Counted from the stretch's first letter, positions 44,574 to 55,436 are shown. The stretch: 64,000 bases of DNA from Polynucleobacter sphagniphilus (GCF_001953355.1 NZ_MPIY01000002.1:59866-123865), one strand, 5' to 3'. Numbers and translations: made by a program. Notes: a model not told the origin generated them from the sequence alone.

Positions 44574-44649
44574 TCCTCGATAGCTCAGTCGGTAGAGCGC
44601 CGGACTGTTAATCCGTAGGTCCCTGGTTCGAGCCCAGGTCGAGGAGCCA
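44574..44649 (+). tRNA. tRNA-Asn (anticodon GTT)
   Basis: 76 nt with CCA encoded. The acceptor TCCTCGA (44574-44580) pairs with TCGAGGA (44639-44645), discriminator G. Anticodon loop CTGTTAA reads GTT. T-arm GGTTCGAGCCC is canonical. Confidence 0.97.
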
Positions 44650-44657
44650 AATAAGTG

Positions 44658-44685
44658 AAAGGCCTAGAGAAATCTAGGCCTTTTT
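44658..44685 (+). terminator. Terminator after tRNA-Asn
   Basis: A perfect 11-bp stem (AAAGGCCTAGA with TCTAGGCCTTT) and a four-base loop, followed by further T, nine bases after the tRNA. Confidence 0.9.
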
Positions 44686-44714
44686 GCTTTTCAGCCCAGC
44701 GGCAATGCGGTGAT

Positions 44715-45299
44715 TTAAATGATGCCCTTTTTGCGCAGGTTAGTAAGGCGGTTATTTAAGCTCTTATCTGTCAGAAGCATGTATTTGTCACCTTCAGACC
44801 AATTGCTGCCTCGCCACTCAATACCTTCTGTGGTGATGTTGGCAAAAGGCTCTTTGCCTTCCTTTGCATAGCCTTCCAGGATTGCCATTAGGATTGAGCG
44901 ATCATTTGAGCCGTTGGCATCTTTGATGGCATCGAGAATAACTTGGGTAATCGCTTCTTTATGAATCACTTTTGAGTCAGGATGTTTTGCTTTAGCTGGT
45001 TCATCAAAGATGTAGTCGTGCGGCCATTCAAATACATTGCGCGCCGCATTTTTGACCGCCTCTGGACTGACTGTGATGAAGTCTGTATTTTTTGGATTGC
45101 TAGGCAAATTCAACTCTAAGATCCACGCCTCAAATTCCGCAATACGGCTGTAACGCTTGGCTTCACTGCCACGCGTTTCTTCCTCTTGTGACAATAGTAG
45201 GGTAACCCAGGCCCAGGCAATGTCCTTGGGTGTGGAAAACTCCTGGGAGAGTATGTGAGCGGCTCGCTTGAGAATCGGTTTTGATTTGAGCTTAGTCAT
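44715..45299 (-). CDS. Protein of unknown function, 194 residues
   Basis: A soluble protein without signal or membrane segment. The start has AAGGAAATAAGA before ATG, a good ribosome site. Features include an aromatic-rich segment (FEWPHDYIFDEPAKAKHPDS) and a helical C-terminus ending RLTNLRKKGII. I recognise no family. It lies between tRNA-Asn and the thi operon, in the same direction as thiE, 117 bases beyond its stop. Position next to a tRNA raises the option of acquired DNA, but there is no repeat to support it. Confidence 0.7.
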   Translation of the reverse strand: MTKLKSKPILKRAAHILSQEFSTPKDIAWAWVTLLLSQEEETRGSEAKRYSRIAEFEAWILELNLPSNPKNTDFITVSPEAVKNAARNVFEWPHDYIFDEPAKAKHPDSKVIHKEAITQVILDAIKDANGSNDRSILMAILEGYAKEGKEPFANITTEGIEWRGSNWSEGDKYMLLTDKSLNNRLTNLRKKGII

Positions 45300-45416
45300 T
45301 CTTATTTCCTTAATGCTTCAATAGTGGGTAGTGAGTGCGAGATAGCATCCCCTTTACTTGGGGTTCACACCATAGATGACACAGAATACTCTTGATTCGT
45401 ATGGTTGAGACTAAGT

Positions 45417-46343
45417 CTAGCTTTCCATTAATTCTTTAAGCCGTTTAACAGCCGCTTGTGGATTGGCTGATTGGGTAATTGCTCGAACGACAGCTACTGA
45501 GCCAACACCGCTCTGTGCCACTGCATGAATACTCGTCTCGTCAATTCCACCAATCGCTACCAGGGGGTAGTTGCTCATCAGCTGGGCATATTTATATAAG
45601 CGGCCGAGGCCTTGTGGCGCTGTTGGCATTTGTTTTAGTTGCGTTGGAAAGACAGCGCCCATTGCTATATAGCTAGGGCAGAACTGATCAACGTAGGCCA
45701 TCTCTGCATATCCATGGGTACTTAAGCCAAGCCGTAAGCCGGCCGATCGAATTGCATCGAGATCGGCGGTTTCAATATCTTCTTGACCAAGGTGAACACC
45801 ATATGCACCAGCTTCAATGGCTTCTTGCCAAAAATCATTAATAAATAATAGGGTTTTGCTGCCCTTAACAGCAGCTACCGATTCAGTAATCTGTTTTTGG
45901 GCTTGGGCAAGATCGCTACCCTTATAGCGTAATTGGACTGTGGGAACTTCAGCATCGACCATGCGCTTAACCCAATCTGCATCGGGCATGACCGCATATA
46001 AGCCCAGTCTCTTTGGGCAAGATGGATACGCCTTGGGATTTATATTTCGAATCCAGGGCAGAAGATCAAAGTGTTCTGGGCGGTTGGGCCACTTAAATGG
46101 ATTAAACCCACCATCTTGATGCACCATGCGCGACAATGCCTTGCCTAAGACTTTCGCATCACTCTCAATAAAGCCCATTTCAATGGCTGCTACCGTACCA
46201 GCTAATTCATAGTGGTCAGCAGCATGTTCATTATCAATCTGGGGTGGCGGATTGTTGATGCTGAATGTAGGAATCGGCAGGCACAAATCCTCCATACGGT
46301 GGGCTGCCACAATTTGATCCGCTAGGTCGCGTACTAAACTCAT
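45417..46343 (-). CDS. thiE: Thiamine-phosphate synthase with a ~110-residue N-terminal extension
   Basis: Joins HMP-PP and thiazole phosphate to thiamine phosphate. Residues about 112-308 are the ThiE TIM barrel: RLGLYAVMPDADW, VPTVQLRYKG, LFINDFWQEAIEAGAYGVHL, GLSTHGYAEM, MGAVFPTQLK and VAIGGIDETSIHAV. The first 110 residues are an extra domain I cannot assign; it contains ALSRMVHQDGGFNPFKWPNR. Canonical ThiE is about 210 residues. Last gene of the thiC-thiO-thiS-thiG-thiE operon. Confidence 0.9.
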   Translation of the reverse strand: MSLVRDLADQIVAAHRMEDLCLPIPTFSINNPPPQIDNEHAADHYELAGTVAAIEMGFIESDAKVLGKALSRMVHQDGGFNPFKWPNRPEHFDLLPWIRNINPKAYPSCPKRLGLYAVMPDADWVKRMVDAEVPTVQLRYKGSDLAQAQKQITESVAAVKGSKTLLFINDFWQEAIEAGAYGVHLGQEDIETADLDAIRSAGLRLGLSTHGYAEMAYVDQFCPSYIAMGAVFPTQLKQMPTAPQGLGRLYKYAQLMSNYPLVAIGGIDETSIHAVAQSGVGSVAVVRAITQSANPQAAVKRLKELMES

Positions 46344-46361
46344 TTCACTCTTTGCTATTGA

Positions 46362-47180
46362 TTAGGACTGGTGCCAAAAAGGGGTCCCCACAAGTGGGGT
46401 GCTGGCTTGGGCGGATTCTTGGGCAGGCATTGCCCCCGAGAGGTAGGCGGTACGGCCAGCCTCTACAGCCTTCGCAAATGCTGTGGCCATAGCCACTGGG
46501 TTATCGGCTAAGGCAACGGCAGTATTTAGTAAAACCCCATCAAAACCCCATTCCATAACGGTGCAAGCATGTGATGGCAGCCCGAGCCCAGCATCAACCA
46601 GCAAGGGAACGTTCAGGCGCTCACGCAGTAATTTCATGGCAAATGGATTAAGGGGGCCCTGGCCGGTGCCAATGGGTGCTGCCCATGGCATTACAGCCTG
46701 ACAGCCAACATCAACCAGGCGCTGGCATAAGATGAGATCTTCAGTGCAATAAGGCAATACCTTAAAGCCATCCTTAATTAAGGATTGAGCGGTTTCCACT
46801 AACCTTAAGGTATCGGGTTGGAGTGTGTAGTCATCACCAATGAGCTCTAACTTAATCCAATCGGTTTCAAATACCTCGCGCGCCATCTGTGCAGTAGTAA
46901 TGACTTCTTGTGGGCTATGACAACCTGCCGTATTGGGTAAGACGGGAACCTGCATTTTCTTCAGCAGATCCCAAAATCCACTATGGGATTCGGTAGTGCT
47001 CGTTCCTTGTCTACGCAAACTCACCGTGATCATGCCGGGATTAGATGCCAGGACTGCGTTCTCCAAAATCTGTGGAGAGGGATAGCGTGAGGTACCCAAT
47101 AGCAGCCGGCTGGAGAATTGCTCTCCGTAAAGCGTTAATACATCGGCTTGAGGAAAGTGATTAGGTAGAGGTGCAGTCAT
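46362..47180 (-). CDS. thiG: Thiazole synthase
   Basis: Forms the thiamine thiazole phosphate from deoxyxylulose 5-phosphate, dehydroglycine and ThiS-thiocarboxylate. It is 272 residues. The Schiff-base lysine lies in [10 protein letters not shown] near 105-114. [27 protein letters not shown] and [13 protein letters not shown] follow in order. It is 18 bases after the start-proximal end of thiE and 21 after thiS, in the operon. Confidence 0.94.
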   Translation of the reverse strand: MTAPLPNHFPQADVLTLYGEQFSSRLLLGTSRYPSPQILENAVLASNPGMITVSLRRQGTSTTESHSGFWDLLKKMQVPVLPNTAGCHSPQEVITTAQMAREVFETDWIKLELIGDDYTLQPDTLRLVETAQSLIKDGFKVLPYCTEDLILCQRLVDVGCQAVMPWAAPIGTGQGPLNPFAMKLLRERLNVPLLVDAGLGLPSHACTVMEWGFDGVLLNTAVALADNPVAMATAFAKAVEAGRTAYLSGAMPAQESAQASTPLVGTPFWHQS

Positions 47181-47201
47181 TGCAATTAGTTTGAATAAAA
47201 A

Positions 47202-47399
47202 TTAACCGCCGGTAACAGGAGCAATCACTTCGATATGATCGTTTTCATGCAGACCGTGCTCTGTATATCGGCTTTTAGGTACGAACTGTAAATTCACTGC
47301 TACAGCATAGGGAGGTTTGGCATTAATCAGACGCAAGGCATCACTCACTTTGCTTGAGTTCTCCACTTCGTAAGGGAGTTGATTGATGACTATGCGCAT
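47202..47399 (-). CDS. thiS: Sulphur carrier protein ThiS
   Basis: A 65-residue ubiquitin-like carrier ending in the obligatory Gly-Gly (IEVIAPVTGG), adenylated then thiocarboxylated to give sulphur to ThiG. The ATG at 47399 is inside the last ten bases of thiO, so it is translationally coupled. No thiF is present in the operon; MoeB or another E1-like enzyme elsewhere would have to activate it. Confidence 0.92.
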   Translation of the reverse strand: MRIVINQLPYEVENSSKVSDALRLINAKPPYAVAVNLQFVPKSRYTEHGLHENDHIEVIAPVTGG

Positions 47400-48544
47400 A
47401 GGGCATCCCCTTTTGCTGAACTCAGTGCAGTTGACTTGGTCACACGCAGATTTAGTGTGCTTGCTGTTGTGCTGACACCATGCTCCAAGATCTCGAGGGC
47501 GCAATCTAAGATTGCTGGAGAGATCATAAAACCATGACGATACAAGCCATTAATTAACATCAGGCCGGGCTGTGAAATGCGAATTTCTGGTAAGTTGTCC
47601 TTGAGAGTAGGGCGACATTGAGTCGCCATCTCTAAAATACGCGCTTCAGCGAAACCGCTATGAACGGTATAGATTGCACTGAGTAATTCCATGGCTGAGC
47701 GTAAACTCATCTCAGATAGATCTTCCGATTCAATTTCGGTGGCACCCACTACATAGACATCATTTTCTTTTGGTGCAATATAAATCGGATAGCGCGGATG
47801 AATGAGGCGCGTTGGTCTTTGTAGCTTGACTTCTGGTGCATGTAAGCGAATGACTTCACCCCGAATGCCACGCAATGGATTGCTATTAGCATTCTTCGCA
47901 TTTTGGCCCCATGCTGCTTTAGCGCCCAACCCGCGACAGTCAATGACCCAGTCATATTTATTTTGTTCACGCAGCAGTTCTGGATCGGCAGGGCTGTTCC
48001 AGTGACAACGAACTTTTAATATGTCTAATTCTGTTGCCAAGGCACTGAGTAGTTGGCGGTTATCCAGCTGGCCTTCATTAGGTAGATATAGAGCCTGATG
48101 AAAGCGCTCGCCAATACTCGGATCTAGACTTCTTAAGCGTTCGCCGTCCACTTTCTCTGGGTTACTGAGCATTTCATTATTAGCACTATTGCGCTCTAAG
48201 TGTTTAATAAAACGCTCGGCATCGCTGGCATCTTGGCGATGCCACAAAATTAAAGTGCCATTTTGCTGAAAAAATACCGGAGAACTGAGTTCGCTTAAAA
48301 GCGTTGGCCAGCGTGACAAGCTATGCACACCCATCCGCACCACGTTATCTTCGGTAATGGCTGATTCTGCTAACGGGGCCAACATGGCGGCAGCAATTCT
48401 TGCGGGCGATTGCAATGCATCAGCTGCGCCTTGTTCATATATCTCAACTTGAGCGCCGCGCTTTGCCAAGGCAACAGCAAGTAGTCGGCCGATGAGCCCG
48501 GCGCCGACTACTGCATATTGACTGTTGGCAAAAGTCTTGCTCAT
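47390..48544 (-). CDS. thiO: Glycine oxidase ThiO
   Basis: An FAD enzyme of 384 residues oxidising glycine to dehydroglycine for the thiazole ring, the aerobic alternative to ThiH. The dinucleotide-binding GAGLIGRLLAVALAKRG is at 14-30, with IDCRGLGAKAAWG mid-protein and the DAO-family C-terminus GLYRHGFMISPAI. It overlaps thiS by ten bases and follows thiC by nine bases. Its presence implies an oxygen-using thiamine pathway. Confidence 0.92.
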   Translation of the reverse strand: MSKTFANSQYAVVGAGLIGRLLAVALAKRGAQVEIYEQGAADALQSPARIAAAMLAPLAESAITEDNVVRMGVHSLSRWPTLLSELSSPVFFQQNGTLILWHRQDASDAERFIKHLERNSANNEMLSNPEKVDGERLRSLDPSIGERFHQALYLPNEGQLDNRQLLSALATELDILKVRCHWNSPADPELLREQNKYDWVIDCRGLGAKAAWGQNAKNANSNPLRGIRGEVIRLHAPEVKLQRPTRLIHPRYPIYIAPKENDVYVVGATEIESEDLSEMSLRSAMELLSAIYTVHSGFAEARILEMATQCRPTLKDNLPEIRISQPGLMLINGLYRHGFMISPAILDCALEILEHGVSTTASTLNLRVTKSTALSSAKGDALCA

Positions 48545-48553
48545 TCTGGTTTC

Positions 48554-50617
<2,064 letters not shown>

Positions 50618-50707
50618 TAACCTTGATTTAACCACGAAAAAGCACTTTCATGGATGATCAACATCAAGAGATTGATGGGGAGATGAAGCAATAAAAGACG
50701 TTTGGCT

Positions 50708-51550
50708 TTATTTTGCATTGCGCAAAATGAAATCAGCCGTGACAAACCCGGCGTCCTTGGTAAATTCATCAGCCAAAATGCGTGCCGCTGCCTCTGATAT
50801 GGATATCTCAATAAAACTACTGACCTCTCCATCATGGTTGGTGGGGACGAAGTTTTCAGTGAGCTTGAGGTCATATATATAGAGCTGCTCATCATGAAAC
50901 CCGCGCTCGCTACTAATCCGACGCATATGCATGCGTCCAACCGGTTGAATATGCTCAGATATTTGCTGGGGAACACCAGCTTCCTCCCAAAGTTCGCGGC
51001 GAGCGCAAACCCAGGGGGTTTCATCAGCAGAAATGCCGCCGGCAGCCAAATTATCCAAAAGCCCTGGGTCTGTAGCCTTATTTTGACTGCGACGACCTAG
51101 CCATAGAGTGCCGGTAGCGGTAAAACCATTGATGTGAGTAGCCGTGCTGCGCAAGCCAAAGGTGCGAAAAGCAGCCCTTTCCAGGTGAAAGTAGGCATGA
51201 CCATTTTGATCGATCCAAGAGAAGTTCTCATTTCGCCACCCTGGAATAAAGCCGCCTGCTCGCATTCTTTGGGCTAATTCTGTCCAACTGCGACTCAAGT
51301 CACTTGGAGGGGCTGCTGCTATGGTGAGATGATGAGAGTCAATTCGAACGTTGGCAATCGGCTCTTTTTTGAGGGATTTCTGCAAAAAATGAGAAAACTC
51401 AGGATTTATGTGGCCAATGACCTCGCCATTTGCTTGCGCATGCATCCCGCCTTGAAAATGAATAGGTAAGAAATCGGCTGGGGGCGTGCGCGCTATGTTT
51501 TGAAGCATCTCTTCAAGAGCGGCAATGGTGCTAGTGTTCAAATTATGCAT
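50708..51550 (-). CDS. DUF4743 plus Nudix hydrolase
   Basis: A 280-residue protein from the ATG at 51550. Residues 1-125 match the DUF4743 domain that precedes the Nudix domain in yeast Tnr3/YJR142W-type proteins. The Nudix box GGISADETPWVCARRELWEE followed by AGV fits GX5EX7REUXEEXGU exactly. That eukaryotic family removes phosphate from damaged oxo/oxy forms of thiamine pyrophosphate; location immediately upstream of the riboswitch-controlled thi operon supports the same repair role. An in-frame start at 51595 is possible but would overlap the FNR-type palindrome. Confidence 0.88.
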   Translation of the reverse strand: MHNLNTSTIAALEEMLQNIARTPPADFLPIHFQGGMHAQANGEVIGHINPEFSHFLQKSLKKEPIANVRIDSHHLTIAAAPPSDLSRSWTELAQRMRAGGFIPGWRNENFSWIDQNGHAYFHLERAAFRTFGLRSTATHINGFTATGTLWLGRRSQNKATDPGLLDNLAAGGISADETPWVCARRELWEEAGVPQQISEHIQPVGRMHMRRISSERGFHDEQLYIYDLKLTENFVPTNHDGEVSSFIEISISEAAARILADEFTKDAGFVTADFILRNAK

Positions 51551-51581
51551 AGACGAAGTGTAAGAGATAAGTCGAGATTCC

Positions 51582-51595
51582 TTGACCAAAGTCAA
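51582..51595 (-). promoter_or_regulatory. FNR/DNR-type palindrome near the Nudix gene
   Basis: TTGACCAAAGTCAA, a TTGAC-N4-GTCAA palindrome of the CRP/FNR type, centred 38 bases upstream of the Nudix start codon. It differs in one base from the site at 56416-56429. Confidence 0.45.
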
Positions 51596-51694
51596 GCAAG
51601 TTTTACATTTTTAAACATCAATAATTTCTGCTTATTTTTTAAGCAAGCCAGGTGTCTCTATACAAATCGGTGACTTACGAAAACTTTTCAGTAT

Positions 51695-51717
51695 TTATCC
51701 ACACAATCTGTGGATAA
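51695..51717. promoter_or_regulatory. Inverted pair of perfect DnaA boxes
   Basis: TTATCCACA (51695-51703) and its reverse complement TGTGGATAA (51709-51717) are both perfect consensus DnaA boxes, separated by five bases. They lie in a 275-base intergenic region between the Nudix gene and an exported-protein gene, far from any dnaA-dnaN-gyrB context, so this is not the usual oriC layout. Confidence 0.65.
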
Positions 51718-51825
51718 GTTTTACAACATAAAAAGAAATTTCTGTTGCAAGGCAAAATTCTTAAAATGTGTGCTAGCACTAAAGTAGTGTTCATAAAAAT
51801 TTCTTGACATAGATCCCCAAGTATC

Positions 51826-52248
51826 ATGCCTCTTATGAAATCTTCACTACGTCTTTTGATTGCCTCACTATTTTTTTGGAGCGTTATTGCGCATGCAGAG
51901 TGGCTGACATATAAGGACCCCGCTCAAAAGGGGGTTGTCATTACCTATTCCACTTTGAGTATTAAAAGAATCGATGAAGTGCATTATGCAGTGAGTGTTT
52001 TCACTAATTACCCCACAATGCAGACTGCAGAAATCAATCGCCAGAAAATTCAATATCAGTCCAAAACTGAAACACAGTTTTTTGGATGCGAGACCCAGGA
52101 CTTTGCGCTTGGCGCTTTTGAACTGTATCGGGATAAGGATGCGCTAGGGCCAAAAACCAGCGTTCCAGCAAAAGATCTACTCTGGAATCCAATTGCCCCA
52201 GGAAGCTTGCAAATGCAGTTTTTAAACTCTTTTTGTAGAAGAGGCTAG
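51826..52248 (+). CDS. Small exported protein, surface-adhesin-E-like
   Basis: A 140-residue protein with a signal peptide (LRLLIASLFFWSVIAHA, cleaved before EW). The mature form has the WLTYKDP opening and a CETQDFALGAFELY stretch; two cysteines could pair. The pattern of a small all-beta secreted protein fits the 'surface-adhesin protein E' group, but I am not certain. An ATG at 51835 gives a shorter signal. Upstream are the DnaA-box pair and the palindrome GTGCTAGCAC (51770-51779). Confidence 0.65.
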   Translation: MPLMKSSLRLLIASLFFWSVIAHAEWLTYKDPAQKGVVITYSTLSIKRIDEVHYAVSVFTNYPTMQTAEINRQKIQYQSKTETQFFGCETQDFALGAFELYRDKDALGPKTSVPAKDLLWNPIAPGSLQMQFLNSFCRRG

Positions 52249-52333
52249 ATACTTTTTGTCAGCAGCATTTACCTTGCGTTGGCAGTAAGTTACGATAGAT
52301 TTCATATTATTAAATATAGAGCGCTGGCTTTCC

Positions 52334-52687
52334 ATGAACTTAATTGAAGCTATACAAATTGTCAGTGATTGCATGGATGTGCTGGGAGTTGCTATTGTCT
52401 CGATTGGCGTAGTTTGGGGTTTAATTGGTTTTGCTCGAGCTATGTTTGGCCAGGATTTTGATTTGGCCTACAAATCATTCCGCATTCAAATTATTCGTGC
52501 TTTGATACTAGGCCTTGAGGTTCTAGTGTCTGGCGATATTATTCGTACGGTTGCTATTAGTCCAACATTAACTAGCGTCGCCGTCTTAGGAGCTATTGTA
52601 TTAATTCGTTGTTTCTTGAGCTGGTCATTGGCTCTTGAAATTGATGGGCGTTGGCCTTGGCAAGGCATCTCTCCAGTAAATAAATGA
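52334..52687 (+). CDS. DUF1622 membrane protein
   Basis: A 117-residue inner-membrane protein with three hydrophobic segments and the DUF1622 pattern: an N-terminal helix GVAIVSIGVVWGLIGF, then ALILGLEVLVSGDIIRTVAI and a final IVLIRCFLSWSLALEIDG. Function unknown. It overlaps the triheme cytochrome gene in ATGA. Confidence 0.86.
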   Translation: MNLIEAIQIVSDCMDVLGVAIVSIGVVWGLIGFARAMFGQDFDLAYKSFRIQIIRALILGLEVLVSGDIIRTVAISPTLTSVAVLGAIVLIRCFLSWSLALEIDGRWPWQGISPVNK

Positions 52688-53886
52688 AATTGATCCGCAC
52701 CCTTTATTTTTTACCCCTCTTATTTTTAATCCCTGCTGCTTTTGCAGGCACTCAGACGCAAGTGGAGCGCGGTCAATATTTAGCAACGGCTGGGGATTGC
52801 ATTTCTTGCCATACGGGGCCATCAGGCAAGCCATTTGCAGGTGGCCTGAAGATGAAAACCCCTTTTGGCTATCTCTTAACACCCAATATCACCCCAGATG
52901 TGCAGACAGGCATCGGCTCTTGGTCGGAAGAAGATTTTTTCCGAGCTATCCACGATGGTGTCAATAAGCACGACCAAGATTTATTTCCTGCTATGCCATT
53001 TGTGGCGGGCACTAAGGTGAGCAGGGAGGATGTCAATGCCATTTATGCCTATATCCAAACTATTCCTGCTGTTAGCAATGCAGTGTCTGTCAATCATTTG
53101 GATTTTCCGTTCAATATTCGCAAATCGATGTTTTTTTGGCGTGAACTCTTTTTTACACCTGGTTTTTATCAGCCCGATACCAGTAAAAGTGCCAGCTGGA
53201 ATAGGGGTGCCTATTTAGTTGAGGGCCTAGGTCACTGCAGTGACTGTCATTCACCCCGGGATGTCTTGGGTGGAATTAAACAATCGAAAGCATTTACTGG
53301 CGCCCTAATTGATGGCTGGTTTGCCTTGAATCTCACTTCCAACATCACAACTGGCTTGGGTGCGTGGTCAGCATCCGATATTGCAACTTATCTCAAAACG
53401 GGAGCATATCCTGGAAAAACGACTGCATTGGGTCCAATGGCTGAGGTAGTACATAACAGTACCAGCCATCTCACCGACGACGATCTTCTGGCAATGGCAA
53501 CTTATCTAAAAACCTTGCCTGCCAATTCCAGTTTGTATGGTGGTAATAAAAAGATTGATTTGCATAAATTAGAGGGGGCCCGCCTCTATATTGATAATTG
53601 CAGCGGCTGCCACCAATCATCAGGTAGGGGTGTTCAGGGGGTTATTCCCCCTTTAGCTGGCAATCCTGCGGTGATTGCTCCCAATCCAGGAAACATCATA
53701 AAAGTCGTTTTAAATGGGGTAATTGCGCAAAATAATTACATTGCTATGCCTGAATTTAGCTCGAAACTCACTGATGTTGAAATTGCAGAGCTCGTAAATT
53801 ATGCAAGAACCAGCTGGGGAAATGCGGCAAGCGCTGATGTCACTGCATCGATGGTGGCCAAGGAAAGGCGCACGCCGAAAAATTGA
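52684..53886 (+). CDS. Triheme c-type cytochrome (alcohol/gluconate dehydrogenase cytochrome-subunit type)
   Basis: A 400-residue exported protein with a signal peptide ending AFAG. Three haem-binding CXXCH motifs: CISCH near 39-43, CSDCH near 185, CSGCH near 306. The arrangement and length match the cytochrome subunit of membrane-bound FAD- or PQQ-dependent dehydrogenases, which hands electrons to ubiquinone or a terminal oxidase. No dehydrogenase large subunit lies beside it; the GMC dehydrogenase at 17 kb is not linked. Coupled to the DUF1622 gene by four bases. Confidence 0.88.
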   Translation: MKLIRTLYFLPLLFLIPAAFAGTQTQVERGQYLATAGDCISCHTGPSGKPFAGGLKMKTPFGYLLTPNITPDVQTGIGSWSEEDFFRAIHDGVNKHDQDLFPAMPFVAGTKVSREDVNAIYAYIQTIPAVSNAVSVNHLDFPFNIRKSMFFWRELFFTPGFYQPDTSKSASWNRGAYLVEGLGHCSDCHSPRDVLGGIKQSKAFTGALIDGWFALNLTSNITTGLGAWSASDIATYLKTGAYPGKTTALGPMAEVVHNSTSHLTDDDLLAMATYLKTLPANSSLYGGNKKIDLHKLEGARLYIDNCSGCHQSSGRGVQGVIPPLAGNPAVIAPNPGNIIKVVLNGVIAQNNYIAMPEFSSKLTDVEIAELVNYARTSWGNAASADVTASMVAKERRTPKN

Positions 53887-54002
53887 GCGTACACCACATT
53901 GGTGCGCTTGCCATTTGTTTGTATGAGCAAATGAGTATAGTTATCAAATCTAAGCACTTTCCTTCGGAAGTTTGCTTGCCTGCCATTGCTCTGAAAATTT
54001 GC

Positions 54003-55436
54003 ATGAAAAGTATAGTAAATCCCTTTATTTGCTGCCTATTACTAGCTGTATTGGGCGGTTGCGCCACTAGGCCCGTGAATCCACCTATTGCCGCTGTAGA
54101 TCTCAATAAAGGATATCGATATAAGAACTCTACTGAATATTCGAAAGAAAAGACTCCCGATACTTTAGTTGTCTTGGCTTTTTCAGGTGGTGGTACGAGA
54201 GCGGCAGCATTTTCATACGGAGTTCTTGAAACGCTGCGCGATATTCAGTTCACAAATAAACAAGGAAAACGGGTTCGCGCATTAGATGAGGTCGACCTGA
54301 TTTCTGGCGTATCGGGCGGTAGCTTTACTGCACTTGCTTATGGTCTTTATGGTGAAAAGTTATTTGATACCTACGAGTCTGATTTTTTAAAGCGCGATGT
54401 TCAAGGCGAAATCGTTGGACGGGTAATGAACCCCTTCAATTGGGGTGACCTTGCATCCACAGGCTGGGGGAGATCCGAATTAGCTGCTCAGTACTATGAT
54501 GAAATCCTGTTTCATGGGGCAACATTTGATGATTTACAAAAGAGCGGTGGCCCCTTTATTCTCACCACAGCCACGGATATATCGACCGGCGCTGGATTTG
54601 CCTTTACCCAATTGTTTTATGACAACCTTTGTTCAACAGTTGGGCCAATGAATCTTTCCAGGGCTGCAGCAGCTTCATCTGCAGTTCCCTTGGTACTCTC
54701 ACCAGTGACGATGAATAACTACGGCGGTAGCTGCGTCTATAAGCGCCCTGGTTATATTGATCCATTTGTGAATGAGGCTACCGCCCCAAGACCTGCGGCA
54801 CGTTTAATTAAGCAGATGCAGGAGATGGATTACTACCATGATGGCAAAGATAATCCCTACATTCATTTGGTCGATGGCGGGGTCTCGGATAATTTAGGTA
54901 TTCGTGGGGTTCTGGAGTCTTTAGAGGGTCTTGAAGCGATGCGACTTGCGGGATTACCTACACCCTTAGATTATGTAAAACGCATTGTGGTGGTGGTAGT
55001 CAATTCACTTTCTTCGCCCAAGACTGATTGGAATCAATCAGAAAATGGGCCGGGGAGTATTGAACTCCTACTTAAGGCAACTGGCGTACCCATTGATCAT
55101 TACTCCTATGAAGAAATCGAATCTTTGAAAGATACTCAAGCACGCTGGAAGAGTATGAGTATCCTGCGGAACTCTAAGTTGTTTGCTCACAACAAAAACC
55201 CGCAACTCGAGAAAATCGTCAACACGCCGGATATTGACCTGTATGTAGTGGATGTTTCGTTCAAGATGCTGAAAGATAAGCAAGAATATGAGTACCTAAA
55301 CAACCTACCCACGTCCTTCAGTCTGCCGCCTGAGGCGGTTGACCGCCTCAGAGCTGCAGCCAAAAAGATTATTTTGGCTTCACCTGACTTTCAAAAGGTC
55401 ATGCAGGATACCGGTGTGCGAGATATTCAATACTAA
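54003..55436 (+). CDS. Patatin-like phospholipase lipoprotein
   Basis: A 477-residue lipoprotein from the ATG at 54003; the frame is open further upstream but that part overlaps the cytochrome gene and is not signal-like. Lipobox LGGC gives Cys20. The patatin domain has the oxyanion hole SGGGTRAAAF at 61-70, the nucleophile GVSGG with Ser104, and the DGG of the Ser-Asp dyad near residue 291 (LVDGGVSDNLG). Predicted acyl hydrolase acting on phospholipid at the envelope. Confidence 0.87.
   Translation: MKSIVNPFICCLLLAVLGGCATRPVNPPIAAVDLNKGYRYKNSTEYSKEKTPDTLVVLAFSGGGTRAAAFSYGVLETLRDIQFTNKQGKRVRALDEVDLISGVSGGSFTALAYGLYGEKLFDTYESDFLKRDVQGEIVGRVMNPFNWGDLASTGWGRSELAAQYYDEILFHGATFDDLQKSGGPFILTTATDISTGAGFAFTQLFYDNLCSTVGPMNLSRAAAASSAVPLVLSPVTMNNYGGSCVYKRPGYIDPFVNEATAPRPAARLIKQMQEMDYYHDGKDNPYIHLVDGGVSDNLGIRGVLESLEGLEAMRLAGLPTPLDYVKRIVVVVVNSLSSPKTDWNQSENGPGSIELLLKATGVPIDHYSYEEIESLKDTQARWKSMSILRNSKLFAHNKNPQLEKIVNTPDIDLYVVDVSFKMLKDKQEYEYLNNLPTSFSLPPEAVDRLRAAAKKIILASPDFQKVMQDTGVRDIQY

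Noticed and set aside
51695..51717. Chromosomal origin of replication
   Set aside because: Only two DnaA boxes occur, no AT-rich unwinding cluster was evident and dnaA, dnaN, gyrB and rpmH are absent nearby.
53883..54002. Longer N-terminus for the patatin lipoprotein
   Set aside because: The extension overlaps the cytochrome gene and places the lipobox at residue 60, too far in for a lipoprotein signal. The ATG at 54003 gives a normal 20-residue signal.
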